This document shows positions 10,412 through 19,125 of a DNA stretch of 64,000 nt, in pieces; position 1 is the first letter of the stretch; each line of letters begins with the position of its first letter. The notes under the pieces were generated by a model. It did no database searches and was not told the DNA's origin. It was given only the letters and a program-made list of their open reading frames with translations. The position numbers and the translations under genes were made by a program. The stretch covers positions 1,564 to 65,563 of the forward strand of contig DCGU01000080.1 in assembly GCA_002315325.1 (NCBI GenBank), in the 5' to 3' direction. Origin of the DNA: Clostridiales bacterium UBA1770 (lineage in GTDB: Bacteria > Bacillota > Clostridia > Oscillospirales > CAG-272).

Positions 10412-10770
10412 CTTCCATTAGAATGGACATGGGTTTCATTTAATAATGATAATAAGTTATTATAGTGTTGCTCTTTTTTGGCTCTTCACAAAAACGTATA
10501 CCCAAAAGCGTTTATGCCGCGAAAGCCACTTGACAATGAGGAGCCGACGCGATAGGCTGGTTGCCAAATCAGGCAGGTAGCGTAGCGTTATGCCTGCCGT
10601 TGCCTGATTATCATCACGTCGGCAGAGGCTCGTGGTCAAGTGGAACGTGGAATATATGCTTTTGCCCTATTCGTGTTTTCTAAAAAGGTACAACTTTTTG
10701 TGAAGAACCTCTTTTTTAAAGGTTGTGCCTCCGATTGCAATGTGATCGGAGGCACAAGCCGCAATAAAAT
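10412..10770. other. Structured non-coding region after the giant gene
   Basis: No gene is supported in this stretch. It contains nested inverted repeats: CCACTTGAC at 10526-10534 with GTCAAGTGG at 10635-10643, GCCGACG at 10543-10549 with CGTCGGC at 10617-10623, and AATCAGGCA at 10567-10575 with TGCCTGATT at 10601-10609. These three nest into one long imperfect hairpin of about 118 nt. A separate 13-bp stem, 10723-10735 with 10745-10757, has a 9-nt loop. Whether this is an RNA gene, the 3' UTR of the giant gene or a remnant palindromic element cannot be told from the sequence alone. The small ORF at 10640-10837 has no homology I recognise and overlaps these hairpins, so I do not call it. Confidence 0.55.
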
Positions 10771-10808
10771 AAACAAAAAGACGACCATCATCGGTCGTCT
10801 TTTTGTTT
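10771..10808. terminator. Rho-independent terminator, usable on both strands
   Basis: A GACGACC/GGTCGTC stem closed by A- and T-runs (10771-10808) lies between the giant gene on the plus strand and the convergent lipoprotein gene on the minus strand. The T-run on either strand suits bidirectional use. Confidence 0.85.
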
Positions 10809-10868
10809 GGACGGATAGAACAACAGTCTATTCGTGAGGACTCTATATAGTGTTTTTTGAACTTGTTA

Positions 10869-11858
10869 TTACAGTTCCCACGACCCCAGCCACGTGGTAA
10901 ACGCGGTCAGGATGCTTTGATACTCGGCGTCCAACGACGCGGCGTTGGCCAGCGTGTAGACGTAATCGGTTGTGCCGAACATTTCAATATACTGTGACGC
11001 GTACGTGTAGTTGCCGGCATCCAGCTCGGCAATGGAACGTGCGGCGAAATCCTGCGCCTGTGTCACAACGGTAACCAGATCGGCAAGCTGCGCGGCATCC
11101 AGTTTATTGATTTTGGTCACTAACGCTTCAAAATACCCGTCTTGGTAGCCGTAATTCCATTGCGCGTTTTCCGTGCGCAGATAGTGGTCAACGTCGGCCG
11201 GCCACAGGTAATAACCGGGGGTCGTCGTACCGGTTGTCGGGTCGGTATAATTGTTGACGTAGTACTCGGTCCAGTGGGAAACGAAATGGAGATAATCCAG
11301 CATATTGTACAGTTCGCTGACCAGGTCGCTGTCGGCAATCTTGTTCCACAGGGCTGTATCGATGGCCAGGTCTTCGTCCTTCAAAATGACGTAATCGGCA
11401 TTCACCAGTTTGAAGGCGAATTCGTAGCCGTAATCGTCGGTGAACCACTCACCGTCGGCGGCCACTTCCAGCGTGCCTGTCACGCGGATGGCCTGCGTGG
11501 TGTAGGTAAAGGTTTCACCCTTTTGGGGGTAGACCTCCATCGTGTTTGACAACTGCGACGTATTGGGCACGCAGAACGGGCAGCTTTGGTACGGCAGGTT
11601 CATCAAAAAGATATATGCGCCGCTGACGGGGGAACTGGACGCCATATACCCGTTGATGGTGACGGTCTTGCCGTCGAGTGACTGCAGCGTTTCATAACTG
11701 CTGGCATTTTTAAAACTCAGGCGGGTCACGCCGTCTTGGCTGTCTGTTTTACCGCCGTCGTTCTGACCGGGTTCGTCACCGCAGGCACAAAGGGCGGCCG
11801 AGCAGACAAGCATAACCAGCGTCAACAGGACGCAGGTGATTTTTGTGATGAATTTCAT
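10869..11858 (-). CDS. Lipoprotein with OB-fold-like domain, ABC-transporter associated
   Basis: This is a 329-residue secreted lipoprotein. The start is the ATG at 11858, directly after an AGGAG box; the longer reading frame would put residues before the signal peptide. The signal peptide ends in LCAC with lipidated Cys26. Residues of about 48-155 form a small beta-rich region (TVTINGYMASSS, a CPFC pair at 93-96, then RVTGTLEV) that reminds me of the OB-fold-like DUF3299 family; this is a weak resemblance. The C-terminal half is helical with no recognised motif. It is the last gene of a unit with an ABC permease and ATPase, so it is probably the extracytoplasmic partner of that complex. Substrate is unknown. 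Confidence 0.75.
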   Translation of the reverse strand: MKFITKITCVLLTLVMLVCSAALCACGDEPGQNDGGKTDSQDGVTRLSFKNASSYETLQSLDGKTVTINGYMASSSPVSGAYIFLMNLPYQSCPFCVPNTSQLSNTMEVYPQKGETFTYTTQAIRVTGTLEVAADGEWFTDDYGYEFAFKLVNADYVILKDEDLAIDTALWNKIADSDLVSELYNMLDYLHFVSHWTEYYVNNYTDPTTGTTTPGYYLWPADVDHYLRTENAQWNYGYQDGYFEALVTKINKLDAAQLADLVTVVTQAQDFAARSIAELDAGNYTYASQYIEMFGTTDYVYTLANAASLDAEYQSILTAFTTWLGSWEL

Positions 11859-11890
11859 GGTTTTTCTCCTGTTTGTAATCACAAGGTGCA

Positions 11891-13093
11891 TTACGCTGCG
11901 GCGTCACGTTTGCCGATGACGTAGGTGCAAATCATGGTGGGCAGTACGGTGATGACCAAAATGCCCAGCAAAATCAGCCACTCACCGGGATAGACGCGGA
12001 ATCTATCCAGCACCACGCCCATATTTTGTACGTAGTTTGTCATCAATCCCGCACCGAGCTTGGACGTAATCAATGCCAATACGACGGAAATCAGACCGAT
12101 GAAGGCATTTTCCACCATATATAATAAACCGATTTTTTTCATACTGACACCGATGAGACGCATGAGTCGTATTTCCTTGGCCGAGTAGTTCATGTTGAGC
12201 AGTGTGATAATCACGATGACCAAAATATTCATGGCCAGGATAATGGCGCACAAGACGTAGACGATGTATTTGGTGCTGTTGGTATCCTCCAGCACGTTGC
12301 GTACCACGCTCATGGGTTCGGCTGCCTGCAGCGTGAAGATGTCGCCGTCGGCGTCGGATACCGTTTTGCCGTCGTATTCGTTGACCAGCGTCATGGCGGT
12401 GGCGGGATTTGTCGTTTTGATCAGAATCGCGCACACGGCATTTTCCATGTGCTCGTGGTCGTGCTCTTCCTCTTCCTCGTGCTCTTCTTCACCCTCGTGT
12501 TCGTGCAGCTCCCAGATGGTTTTCAGCTGGGTGAAGACGATGGTGTCGTACGACGTGTGCGTCTGTTCCAAAATGCCGACGACCGTCAGCCCAGTGGTGT
12601 GCGCCACACCGGCCGAATGACTGGTGTAGATGACGTCACCGACCTTTAATTGGCAGGTTTTGGCCACGGCGGAACCTACGACAACCTGTCCCGCCTGCCC
12701 GTCGACAAACATCGTGCCTTCTGCGAGCGATTTGCTTTCCAAAAAGGCTGCCGTCGTGCCCACGCAGGAATATCCATTGTAGCTGTCGGCCATGGCGAAC
12801 GGAATCACGGATTTCACGCGGCTGTCCTGTGCCAGCGCCGTGACGACGCTGTAGGGAATGGTGCCGAGCGGTTCTTCGGCAAAATACATGGTGTTCATCA
12901 CCAGCTGCGTGGAGGACCCGGCGGGACCGACCACGGCGGAGTAATAGCCGGCCGTGTTGGTGATGCCGTCGCTGACCTGCCGCGCCGTGTTGAAGGACAG
13001 CAGCGCCACGCCCGCGGACAGCGTGATGGAAATGATAATCAGAATGACGTTGACACGTTTGATGAGCAAATTCTTAAAAGCAAATTTAAGCAT
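11891..13093 (-). CDS. FtsX/MacB-like ABC transporter permease with His/Glu-rich loop
   Basis: A 400-residue permease. The start is the ATG at 13093 preceded by GGGAGGG; it overlaps the end of the ATPase gene by 8 bases. It has one N-terminal membrane segment (residues about 14-34), a large extracytoplasmic domain, and three C-terminal membrane segments with the motif KEIRLMRLIGVS typical of FtsX/MacB permeases. Within the extracytoplasmic domain, residues 197-215 contain six histidines and many glutamates (HEHEGEEEHEEEEEHDHEH), a likely metal-binding loop. MacB-type permeases usually move lipids, peptides or drugs outside the cell, or transmit force to envelope partners; the loop suggests metal sensing or handling here, which is inference. 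Confidence 0.85.
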   Translation of the reverse strand: MLKFAFKNLLIKRVNVILIIISITLSAGVALLSFNTARQVSDGITNTAGYYSAVVGPAGSSTQLVMNTMYFAEEPLGTIPYSVVTALAQDSRVKSVIPFAMADSYNGYSCVGTTAAFLESKSLAEGTMFVDGQAGQVVVGSAVAKTCQLKVGDVIYTSHSAGVAHTTGLTVVGILEQTHTSYDTIVFTQLKTIWELHEHEGEEEHEEEEEHDHEHMENAVCAILIKTTNPATAMTLVNEYDGKTVSDADGDIFTLQAAEPMSVVRNVLEDTNSTKYIVYVLCAIILAMNILVIVIITLLNMNYSAKEIRLMRLIGVSMKKIGLLYMVENAFIGLISVVLALITSKLGAGLMTNYVQNMGVVLDRFRVYPGEWLILLGILVITVLPTMICTYVIGKRDAAA

Positions 13094-13730
13094 TGTTTTG
13101 CCCTCCCAACCGAATGACTTCGTCAAAATAGGGAATGAACTTTTCTTCATGGGAAACGACAATCAGCGTGGCGCCCTTGGCGGCATCCAGCAGATCGCGA
13201 ACGACGCTTTCACCGATGGCGGCATTGAGGTTGCCGGTCGGCTCGTCGGCCAAAATCAGGGAAGGGGACTTGACCAGCGCACGTGCAATGGCGACGCGCT
13301 GCTTTTGTCCGCCGGACAGATGCTTTATTTTTTTGTTGGCCTTGTCCGCAATACCCAGTCGTTCCAACCAGGCACCGGCGGCGGAGGTGTCCACGCGTTC
13401 CAATTTTAAAACGTTGATATTGTCTATGACCGTCATTTCGTCAATCAGTTTGAAGTCCTGGTAGATATAACCGACGTTCCGAATGCGGAACAGGTCCTTT
13501 TCCTTTTGCGTCATCCCGGCCGTGTCGCGCCCATCCAGCATAATGCTGCCGCCGTCGGGGGACAGCACCCCTGCAATCATATTGAGCAACGTGGATTTGC
13601 CGCAGCCGGACGAACCCAAAATCAGGTAACTTTTGCCGCCCGCAAACGTCAAATCGGGATAGGTGATGACTGTCTCATTTTTATAATGCTTTTGCAAATC
13701 GTGCGTTTCAACCGCAACTGCAGCTGCCAT
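13086..13730 (-). CDS. ABC transporter ATP-binding protein (MacB/LolD type)
   Basis: The nucleotide-binding subunit for the adjacent permease. It shows Walker A GSSGCGKST, signature LSGGQ, Walker B LILADEPTGNL and the H-loop SHE. I place the start at the second ATG of the MAMAAA cluster (13730) because an AGGGAG box sits seven bases before it and only a base or two before the first ATG (13736). Upstream of the gene a TATAAT-like box on the minus strand (13767-13772) could be its promoter. The order ATPase, permease, lipoprotein with overlapping or closely spaced genes indicates a single operon. Confidence 0.93.
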   Translation of the reverse strand: MAAAVAVETHDLQKHYKNETVITYPDLTFAGGKSYLILGSSGCGKSTLLNMIAGVLSPDGGSIMLDGRDTAGMTQKEKDLFRIRNVGYIYQDFKLIDEMTVIDNINVLKLERVDTSAAGAWLERLGIADKANKKIKHLSGGQKQRVAIARALVKSPSLILADEPTGNLNAAIGESVVRDLLDAAKGATLIVVSHEEKFIPYFDEVIRLGGQNNA

Positions 13731-13886
13731 GGCCATTCTCCCTTTGAATATTTTATATTTATTTATATTATACACCATTTTATCAAAAATAGGTGAACTT
13801 TTGCAAAACAAAGTGTGAAAACGACGGCATTCGGAACGCCTCCCGTCATGACGGTCGAAATTGCCGTGATACGGCAGTTTTTTCCC

Positions 13887-13915
13887 TTGATTTGTCCCCG
13901 ATAATAGTGTACAAT
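13887..13915 (+). promoter_or_regulatory. Sigma-A type promoter for the ADP-ribosylglycohydrolase gene
   Basis: TTGATT at 13887-13892 and TACAAT at 13910-13915 are separated by 17 bases and lie about 60 bases before the start codon. Confidence 0.6.
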
Positions 13916-13972
13916 AACATTGAAATAAAACGTTGATTTCCGATTGTAAAAGTGACGTTATGGAGGATGATT

Positions 13973-14793
13973 ATGTTCGGTGCCATTATCGGTGATATTG
14001 TCGGCTCGAGATTTGAGTTTGACGAGTTTAAAAGTAAAGAGTTCCAATTATTCGGTGGGGACGGCATTGTCGGCGCTGCCTGTGAATACACCGACGACAG
14101 CGTCATGACGGTTGCCGTTGCGACGCTATTTTGAACAGGGGCGAGGATGAGGGCGACGAGGCCTTCAAAAAACGCCTGGTGGAGCGTATGCATCATTACG
14201 GCCGGGCACGGATGAATGCCGGTTTCGGCGGCCGCTTTTACGTGTGGTTGAAAAACGGCAATACCGAGCCCTACAACAGTTACGGCAACGGCTCCGCCAT
14301 GCGGGTCGCACCTGCCGGCTGGGCGGCAGACACGTTGGAAGAAACCGAGCATCTTGCCAAACTCACGGCCGAGGTGACGCACAATCATCCCGAGGGTATT
14401 AAAGGCGCGCAAGCCGTGGCAGCCGTGATTTGGATGGCCCGCAACGGCAAAAATAAGGAAGAAATTCGGCAATACGTTGAAAAGAAATATTACCCCGATG
14501 CCTTCAAAGAAACCGTCGACCAAATTCGGCCCAATTATGATTTTAACGAAAGCTGTCAGGGAACGGTGCCGCAGGCACTGGAGGTGTTCTATGAAGCAGC
14601 AAGCTTCGAGGACACGCTTCACACGGCCATCTCCATCGGCGGCGACGCGGATACTTTGACGGACATCGCAGCCGGCATGGCAGAGGCGTTTTACGGCATC
14701 CCGAAAGAGATTGAAAAGAAAGCCATGACCTACCTTGATGACGAAATGCGTGACGTTGTCGTCCGTTTCAAGGCAAAATACCAAAGCAAATAA
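13973..14793 (+). pseudogene. ADP-ribosylglycohydrolase family gene, frameshifted
   Basis: The first 53 codons, from ATG 13973 after a GGAGG box, encode the typical N-terminus (MFGAIIGDIVGSRFEFDEF and the metal-binding YTDDSVMT) and then hit a TGA at 14132. The rest of the family continues in another frame from about 14131 to 14793: GFGGRF, PYNSYGNGSAMRVAP, NHPEGIKG, SCQGTVPQALEVF and the second metal site AISIGGDADT. The third frame across the junction reads RYFEQGRG, which looks like authentic coding sequence, so two small indels may be present near 14122-14150. Intact relatives are about 255-270 residues and remove ADP-ribose from modified substrates. Either the gene is a recent pseudogene or the assembly has errors here. 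Confidence 0.8.
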
Positions 14794-14813
14794 GGCCCGG
14801 CAAATACGAGGGG

Positions 14814-15107
14814 GTGTCCCGATTGGTGACTGCAGACGTTCAAAAAAGACTGTTTGAACCGGCCGACCCGGCGTATGCGGACTTCCAGGCAAGACTGACG
14901 CCGACGGTGGACAGAGAGCGATTTATCGGCGTGCGTGTGCCGAACGTGCGGATTTTGGCCAAGGTGAACCACGGGGAAAATATGAAGGTGCCGGATTTTC
15001 GCATCAAAGCGGAGCGCGACACCGTGCGCGATGACGACCTCACGCCGTTCCCGGACGAGAATTGTCAAGGGGCGACGCTACCATGCGCCATGCCTTACAA
15101 TGGGTGA
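14814..15107 (+). pseudogene. Truncated alkD-like (DNA alkylation repair) remnant joined to unrelated sequence
   Basis: Residues encoded by 14826-14963 (DVQKRLFEPADPAYADFQAR and TPTVDRERFIGVRVPN) match the conserved N-terminus of AlkD-family HEAT-repeat DNA glycosylases, which are about 230 residues long. After about 46 codons the similarity stops abruptly and the reading frame continues into an unrelated sequence (VPDFRIKAERDTVRDDDL). A different frame at 15078-15118 gives TMRHALQWVMEL followed by a stop, which looks like the C-terminus of yet another gene. A GAGGGG box precedes the TTG/GTG starts at 14823/14826. The catalytic part of AlkD is absent, so the remnant should be inactive. Confidence 0.65.
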
Positions 15108-15111
15108 TGGA

Positions 15112-15348
15112 GCTGTAAAAAAAGGCTAGATCGGAAAAGCGTAGAGATTCTTTTTTCTATCTTGTGCAACGCTTGTCGAACCAATGAAATCGAAGCCTGG
15201 CAAAGAAAGATAAGTAGAAAAAGAAACGCTTTTCCTATCAACGATTCCCACCCACGCTGTACCCAGTACAGCTCGCGGGTGGGAGATCGTTGATTCTATC
15301 ACTTTTTTTCCCAGCTCCATGGGCTGTAAAAAAAGGCCCGATCGGAAA
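15112..15348. repeat. Imperfect 26-bp direct repeats bracketing a hairpin
   Basis: GCTGTAAAAAAAGGC occurs at 15112 and again at 15323, each continued by a near-identical GATCGGAAA tail. The 211-base interval holds the long hairpin at 15237-15294. The arrangement could be a small non-autonomous element or a duplicated gene end. Confidence 0.6.
15237..15309 (+). terminator. Long hairpin followed by a T-run
   Basis: Arms ATCAACGAT (15237-15245) and ATCGTTGAT (15286-15294), with CCCACCC/GGGTGGG and CTGTAC/GTACAG inside and a 3-base loop, make an almost continuous stem. A run of seven T residues follows at 15303-15309. The gap between stem and T-run is longer than in a standard terminator, so the role is uncertain. 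Confidence 0.5.
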
Positions 15349-15408
15349 GATAGAAACACATTCTCTATTGAATACGAATAACGAATAAAAAACATCGGAG
15401 GTACTATT

Positions 15409-17412
15409 ATGTTGACCGCACAAAATGCAGCGACCATTTATCTCTGTCCCGGTGAAGGGTGGGACCGCAACAACGGTTTTTCACCCGCAAAAGAGGGGGG
15501 CAACGTCGGCCCGTTCAATACGTTTAACGAGGCGTTGCACGCCATTTCCGAGATGCGGCACGCCGGTGCCAAGCAGCCCTTTACCCTTTGTTTGAGTGGG
15601 GACTACTATCTGAACAGTCCCATCCGCATCACGACGCAAGATGAAAACGGCATTGCCCGTTCCGAGGCAACGCGCCTGGTTATCACGTCCATGCCCGGCA
15701 CCCGCGCGCGCATCATCGGCGGCCGCAAGCTGACCGGATTTGCCAAGGATACCTTCAATGGGCACGATTGCTTCTCGGTAGCCATTCCGGACGTCAAGGC
15801 AGGCAAATGGGTCTTCTCGGATTTGTACGTCAACGGTATGCGCGCGCATCCCTCCCGCTGGCCGGCACAGGGAACGTTTGACGCCGAAACCACGGAATTC
15901 CCGAATCCCGTTGCGCTCTTTAACGGCTCCCATTGGTTTGTCGGTAAGAAAGCGGATTTGGCGGGGCTTTCCGGTATTGAAAATGCAACGATCAATTTCT
16001 ATCACTACTGGATTGACGAGCATACGCCGGTGGAAAAATACGACCCAAAAACCGGCCGCATCGATATGAAGTATCGGTCCACGTTCCAAATGACCACGGA
16101 TTACGAGCACAATGATTCCGCCAACTTCCACTACTATTTTGAAAATATGGCGCAGGGCTTCACCAAACCGGGTGACTGGTTCCTGGACGTTGCCGCCGGC
16201 AAACTCTACTATATGCCGATTGACAACGCCATGACGCCCGATAACGTTGAGGTGTTCGCCCCCACGACCGACAAACTGTTCGAGTTCATCGGAACACCGG
16301 AAACGCCCGTGACGGATATACGTTTGGAAGACCTGGATTTGCTTTGCACCCGCGGGGAATACGCTGCTAAAATGGGCGGCAACGACGGTGCGGAAGCATC
16401 TTGCTTGGCAGCCGACTGTCAGTCGGTTTGCGGCGCCCACGGTGCCGTCAATTTCCAATATGCAAGCGGCTGCGTTGTGCATCACTGCCGTCTGTTCGAT
16501 ACCGGTCTGCATGGTATCAACGTGGAAAAGGGCTGTCACGATATTCGCATTGAAGACAACTATATCCACGACGTCGGTGCGGGCGGTATCCGCATCCTCG
16601 GCGGCGCTGCCGGTGAAGCAGACGCGCAAATGACGACGCACGTCGTGGTACGCGGCAACCGTATTGCCCACGGCAGCCAGCGTTACGCCGCCGGCTGCGG
16701 TATCCTCGCCATGCACACCGCCTACAACGAGTTCAGTGAAAACGATATTTCCTATATGGACTATTCCGGCGTTTCCGTCGGCTGGATTTGGGGTTATGCG
16801 CCTTCATCTTCGCACCATAACCTCGTGCGGCACAACCACATTCACCACATCGGCAACGGCCTGTTGTCCGATATGGGCGGTATCTACACGCTGGGACTGC
16901 AGCCCGGGACCGTGCTGGAGGATAATATCATCCACAACGTGAACTCCAACCACTACGGCGGCTGGGGCATCTATCCGGACGAAGGTTCCAGCTACCTGCT
17001 GATTCAAAATAACCTGATATTCGACACCAAGTCCGAATGCTTCCATCAGCACTACGGTTCCTTCAATACCGTGCGCAACAATATCTTTGCATTCGGCGGT
17101 GACCACGTTGCCCGCAATTCTCGCCCCGAGGCGCATCTCTCCACGTTGTTTGAGCACAATATCTTTATCACCAAGGGTGTGCCGATTTACAACGTGCCGC
17201 CGGCTTCCATGCAGGCCAACTCCAACGTCGTTTGGAACGTGGAAGGGAAAAACGTCGTCATGTTCGACGGGCTTTCTCTTGCCGACTGGCAAAAGAAATA
17301 CGGTCGTGACGAGGGAACTGTCGTTAAGAATCCCCATATCGACGTGTACAAATTGGCCGAAAAGCGCATTGCCGCCATTCATGCGGTCGATCTCAAATCG
17401 TTCGAAGCGTAA
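15409..17412 (+). CDS. Right-handed beta-helix protein, GH141-like glycoside hydrolase
   Basis: A 667-residue protein starting at ATG 15409 after a CGGAGG box. The N-terminal region resembles the entry to beta-helix carbohydrate enzymes (YLCPGEGWDRNNGFSP, then PFNTFNEAL). The middle has the beta-sandwich insert and the sequence PGDWFLDVAAGKLYYMPID seen in GH141-type proteins. The C-terminal half is a ladder of short parallel-beta coils (VVHHCRLFDTGLHGINVEKG, IRIEDNYIHDVGAGGIRILG and so on). There is no signal peptide, so it is predicted to be cytoplasmic and to act on imported oligosaccharides. GH141 members include fucosidase and xylanase activities; the actual substrate here is unknown. It is a single transcription unit closed by its own terminator. 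Confidence 0.8.
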   Translation: MLTAQNAATIYLCPGEGWDRNNGFSPAKEGGNVGPFNTFNEALHAISEMRHAGAKQPFTLCLSGDYYLNSPIRITTQDENGIARSEATRLVITSMPGTRARIIGGRKLTGFAKDTFNGHDCFSVAIPDVKAGKWVFSDLYVNGMRAHPSRWPAQGTFDAETTEFPNPVALFNGSHWFVGKKADLAGLSGIENATINFYHYWIDEHTPVEKYDPKTGRIDMKYRSTFQMTTDYEHNDSANFHYYFENMAQGFTKPGDWFLDVAAGKLYYMPIDNAMTPDNVEVFAPTTDKLFEFIGTPETPVTDIRLEDLDLLCTRGEYAAKMGGNDGAEASCLAADCQSVCGAHGAVNFQYASGCVVHHCRLFDTGLHGINVEKGCHDIRIEDNYIHDVGAGGIRILGGAAGEADAQMTTHVVVRGNRIAHGSQRYAAGCGILAMHTAYNEFSENDISYMDYSGVSVGWIWGYAPSSSHHNLVRHNHIHHIGNGLLSDMGGIYTLGLQPGTVLEDNIIHNVNSNHYGGWGIYPDEGSSYLLIQNNLIFDTKSECFHQHYGSFNTVRNNIFAFGGDHVARNSRPEAHLSTLFEHNIFITKGVPIYNVPPASMQANSNVVWNVEGKNVVMFDGLSLADWQKKYGRDEGTVVKNPHIDVYKLAEKRIAAIHAVDLKSFEA

Positions 17413-17430
17413 AGTTCAATTCCAATAAAC

Positions 17431-17460
17431 AAAGGGCCTGCCGTGCGGCAGGCCCTTTTT
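17431..17460. terminator. Rho-independent terminator between convergent genes
   Basis: GGGCCTGCC/GGCAGGCCC stem with a four-base loop and TTTTT at 17456-17460; A residues on the other side permit some activity for the minus-strand carrier gene ending at 17472. Confidence 0.85.
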
Positions 17461-17471
17461 AGGCGGTTATA

Positions 17472-19091
17472 TTATTGGTTGTCAGCAGCGGTCTTCTTGG
17501 TCAGCCATTTCATGAAGAACAGGAAGCCAACCGTTACGATGATACCGACAGGCAGGCAGATCCATGCGTTGGGCACGAAACCGGCCAGCAGGAACATAAC
17601 GAAGGAGATGGCGGCAACCGAGATGGCGTAGGGCAGCTGGGTGGCAACGTGCTCCACGTGGTTGCAGCGTGCACCGGCGGATGCCATAATGGTGGTATCC
17701 GAAATGGGGGAGCAGTGGTCACCGCAAACGGCACCGGCCAGACATGCGGAAATACCGACGAACATCAGCGGGTCATTGATATCGAATACGGCCAAGACAA
17801 TCGGGATGAGAATGCCGAACGTACCCCAGGACGTACCGGTGGCAAAGGCGATGACGCAGGCAATCACGAAGATGATGGCGGGCAGCAGCGCTTTCAGGTT
17901 GCCGGCATTTTCCATGATGCCTTTGACGAAGGCATCGCTGTCCAGCAGGTTGGTGGTGTTCTTCAGCGCGTTGGCAAAGGTCAGAATCAGGATGGCGGGC
18001 ACCATGGCGATAAAGCCCTCCGGAACCGATTTCATGCTGTCGCCGAAGGCGAGAATGCGGCGTGCAAGATAGTAAGCGATAATCACGATGAGTGCCAGCA
18101 GACCGCCCCAAGGCAGGCCGACGGTACTGTCGGTATTACCGAATGCACCGATGAAATCACCGCCAAAGTCCGTACCGCCCCAAATGTCGGTGCCGAAGAA
18201 GCCGCCGACGTAAATGAGTGCCAGTACGCAAATGACAATCAGGGCAACAATCGGAACGATCATATCAAAGACACGTGCGTTGGTTTCCACAGGTGCGTCT
18301 TCGCCTTTTGCGGCAATGGCACCGAGATCACCGTTCTGCGCTTTGATTTCGCAGCCGGCCATCTTACCGTAGTCAAAGCCCATAAAGGACAATGCAACCA
18401 GGAAGACCAGCGTGAGCAGGGAGTAGAAGTTAAAGGGAATGGCGCGAACGAACAGGGCAAGACCCGTCATACCGGCGGTCTCGGGGTCGACGTTGGAAGA
18501 AACGGCTGCTGCCCAGGAAGAAATGGGGGCAATCATGCACACCGGTGCGGCCGTAGCGTCGATGATATACGCCAGCTTTGTACGTGAAATCTTTTTGGAG
18601 TCTGTCACGGGCGTCATAACGGCACCGACGGTCAGACAGTTGAAATAGTCGTCGATGAAGATGAGCATGCCCAGGAAAATGGTGGCCAGCAGGGCGCCGA
18701 CCTTGGTGTGAATGTGGGTTTCAGCCCAGTGACCGAAGGTGCGGGCGGCACCGGCACGGTTGACCAGGGCCACGATGATACCGAGTTCAACCAGGAAAAT
18801 GAAGACACCGGCGTTGCCTTCCACGGCACCGATCAGACCGTCGGACACCAGGGTGTTGACGGTGCCGGTGAAGCTGAAGTTACTAGCCAGCATGGCGCCG
18901 GACAGCACACCGATAAACAGGGAACTGTACACTTCTTTAGTAATCAGTGCCAAAGCAATGGCAATGAACGGGGGAACCAGGGACCAAAACGTACCGCTGA
19001 CGTCGCCGTTTCCGGTTACACCGGCAACAACCATCAGGGCAATGATGACGACTGCAGCAATCGCCAACGTGATTTTTTGCGATTTCGACAT
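17472..19091 (-). CDS. NhaC-family carrier, probable lysine transporter (LysW-like)
   Basis: A 539-residue polytopic membrane protein of the NhaC superfamily, with conserved FIDDYFNCLTVGAVM and GDHCSPISDTTIMASAG segments. NhaC proteins are usually annotated as sodium/proton antiporters. Here the gene is preceded by a complete lysine riboswitch with its own terminator, and NhaC-superfamily members under this riboswitch have been proposed as lysine carriers (LysW). I therefore favour sodium-coupled lysine uptake over simple antiport. The start ATG at 19091 follows AAAGGAGAGC. The gene stands alone, convergent with the beta-helix gene. Confidence 0.85.
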   Translation of the reverse strand: MSKSQKITLAIAAVVIIALMVVAGVTGNGDVSGTFWSLVPPFIAIALALITKEVYSSLFIGVLSGAMLASNFSFTGTVNTLVSDGLIGAVEGNAGVFIFLVELGIIVALVNRAGAARTFGHWAETHIHTKVGALLATIFLGMLIFIDDYFNCLTVGAVMTPVTDSKKISRTKLAYIIDATAAPVCMIAPISSWAAAVSSNVDPETAGMTGLALFVRAIPFNFYSLLTLVFLVALSFMGFDYGKMAGCEIKAQNGDLGAIAAKGEDAPVETNARVFDMIVPIVALIVICVLALIYVGGFFGTDIWGGTDFGGDFIGAFGNTDSTVGLPWGGLLALIVIIAYYLARRILAFGDSMKSVPEGFIAMVPAILILTFANALKNTTNLLDSDAFVKGIMENAGNLKALLPAIIFVIACVIAFATGTSWGTFGILIPIVLAVFDINDPLMFVGISACLAGAVCGDHCSPISDTTIMASAGARCNHVEHVATQLPYAISVAAISFVMFLLAGFVPNAWICLPVGIIVTVGFLFFMKWLTKKTAADNQ

Positions 19092-19125
19092 GAAATTGCT
19101 CTCCTTTATATTTTCTTTTCAAAAG

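Noticed and set aside
10640..10837. 65-codon ORF in the gap after the giant gene
   Set aside because: It spans the hairpins and the terminator, lacks a ribosome-binding site and shows no family features.
14120..14150. Programmed frameshift in the ADP-ribosylglycohydrolase gene
   Set aside because: No canonical slippery heptamer or downstream pseudoknot is visible, and two separate shifts appear needed; mutation or assembly error is simpler.
13973..15107. ADP-ribosylglycohydrolase plus alkD as a defence or toxin-antitoxin module
   Set aside because: Both genes are broken and no toxin-like ADP-ribosyltransferase gene adjoins them.
17475..18587. Plus-strand ORF of 370 codons antisense to the NhaC-family gene
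   Set aside because: Gly/Asn/Asp/His-rich composition typical of the complement of a membrane protein gene; no homology features.
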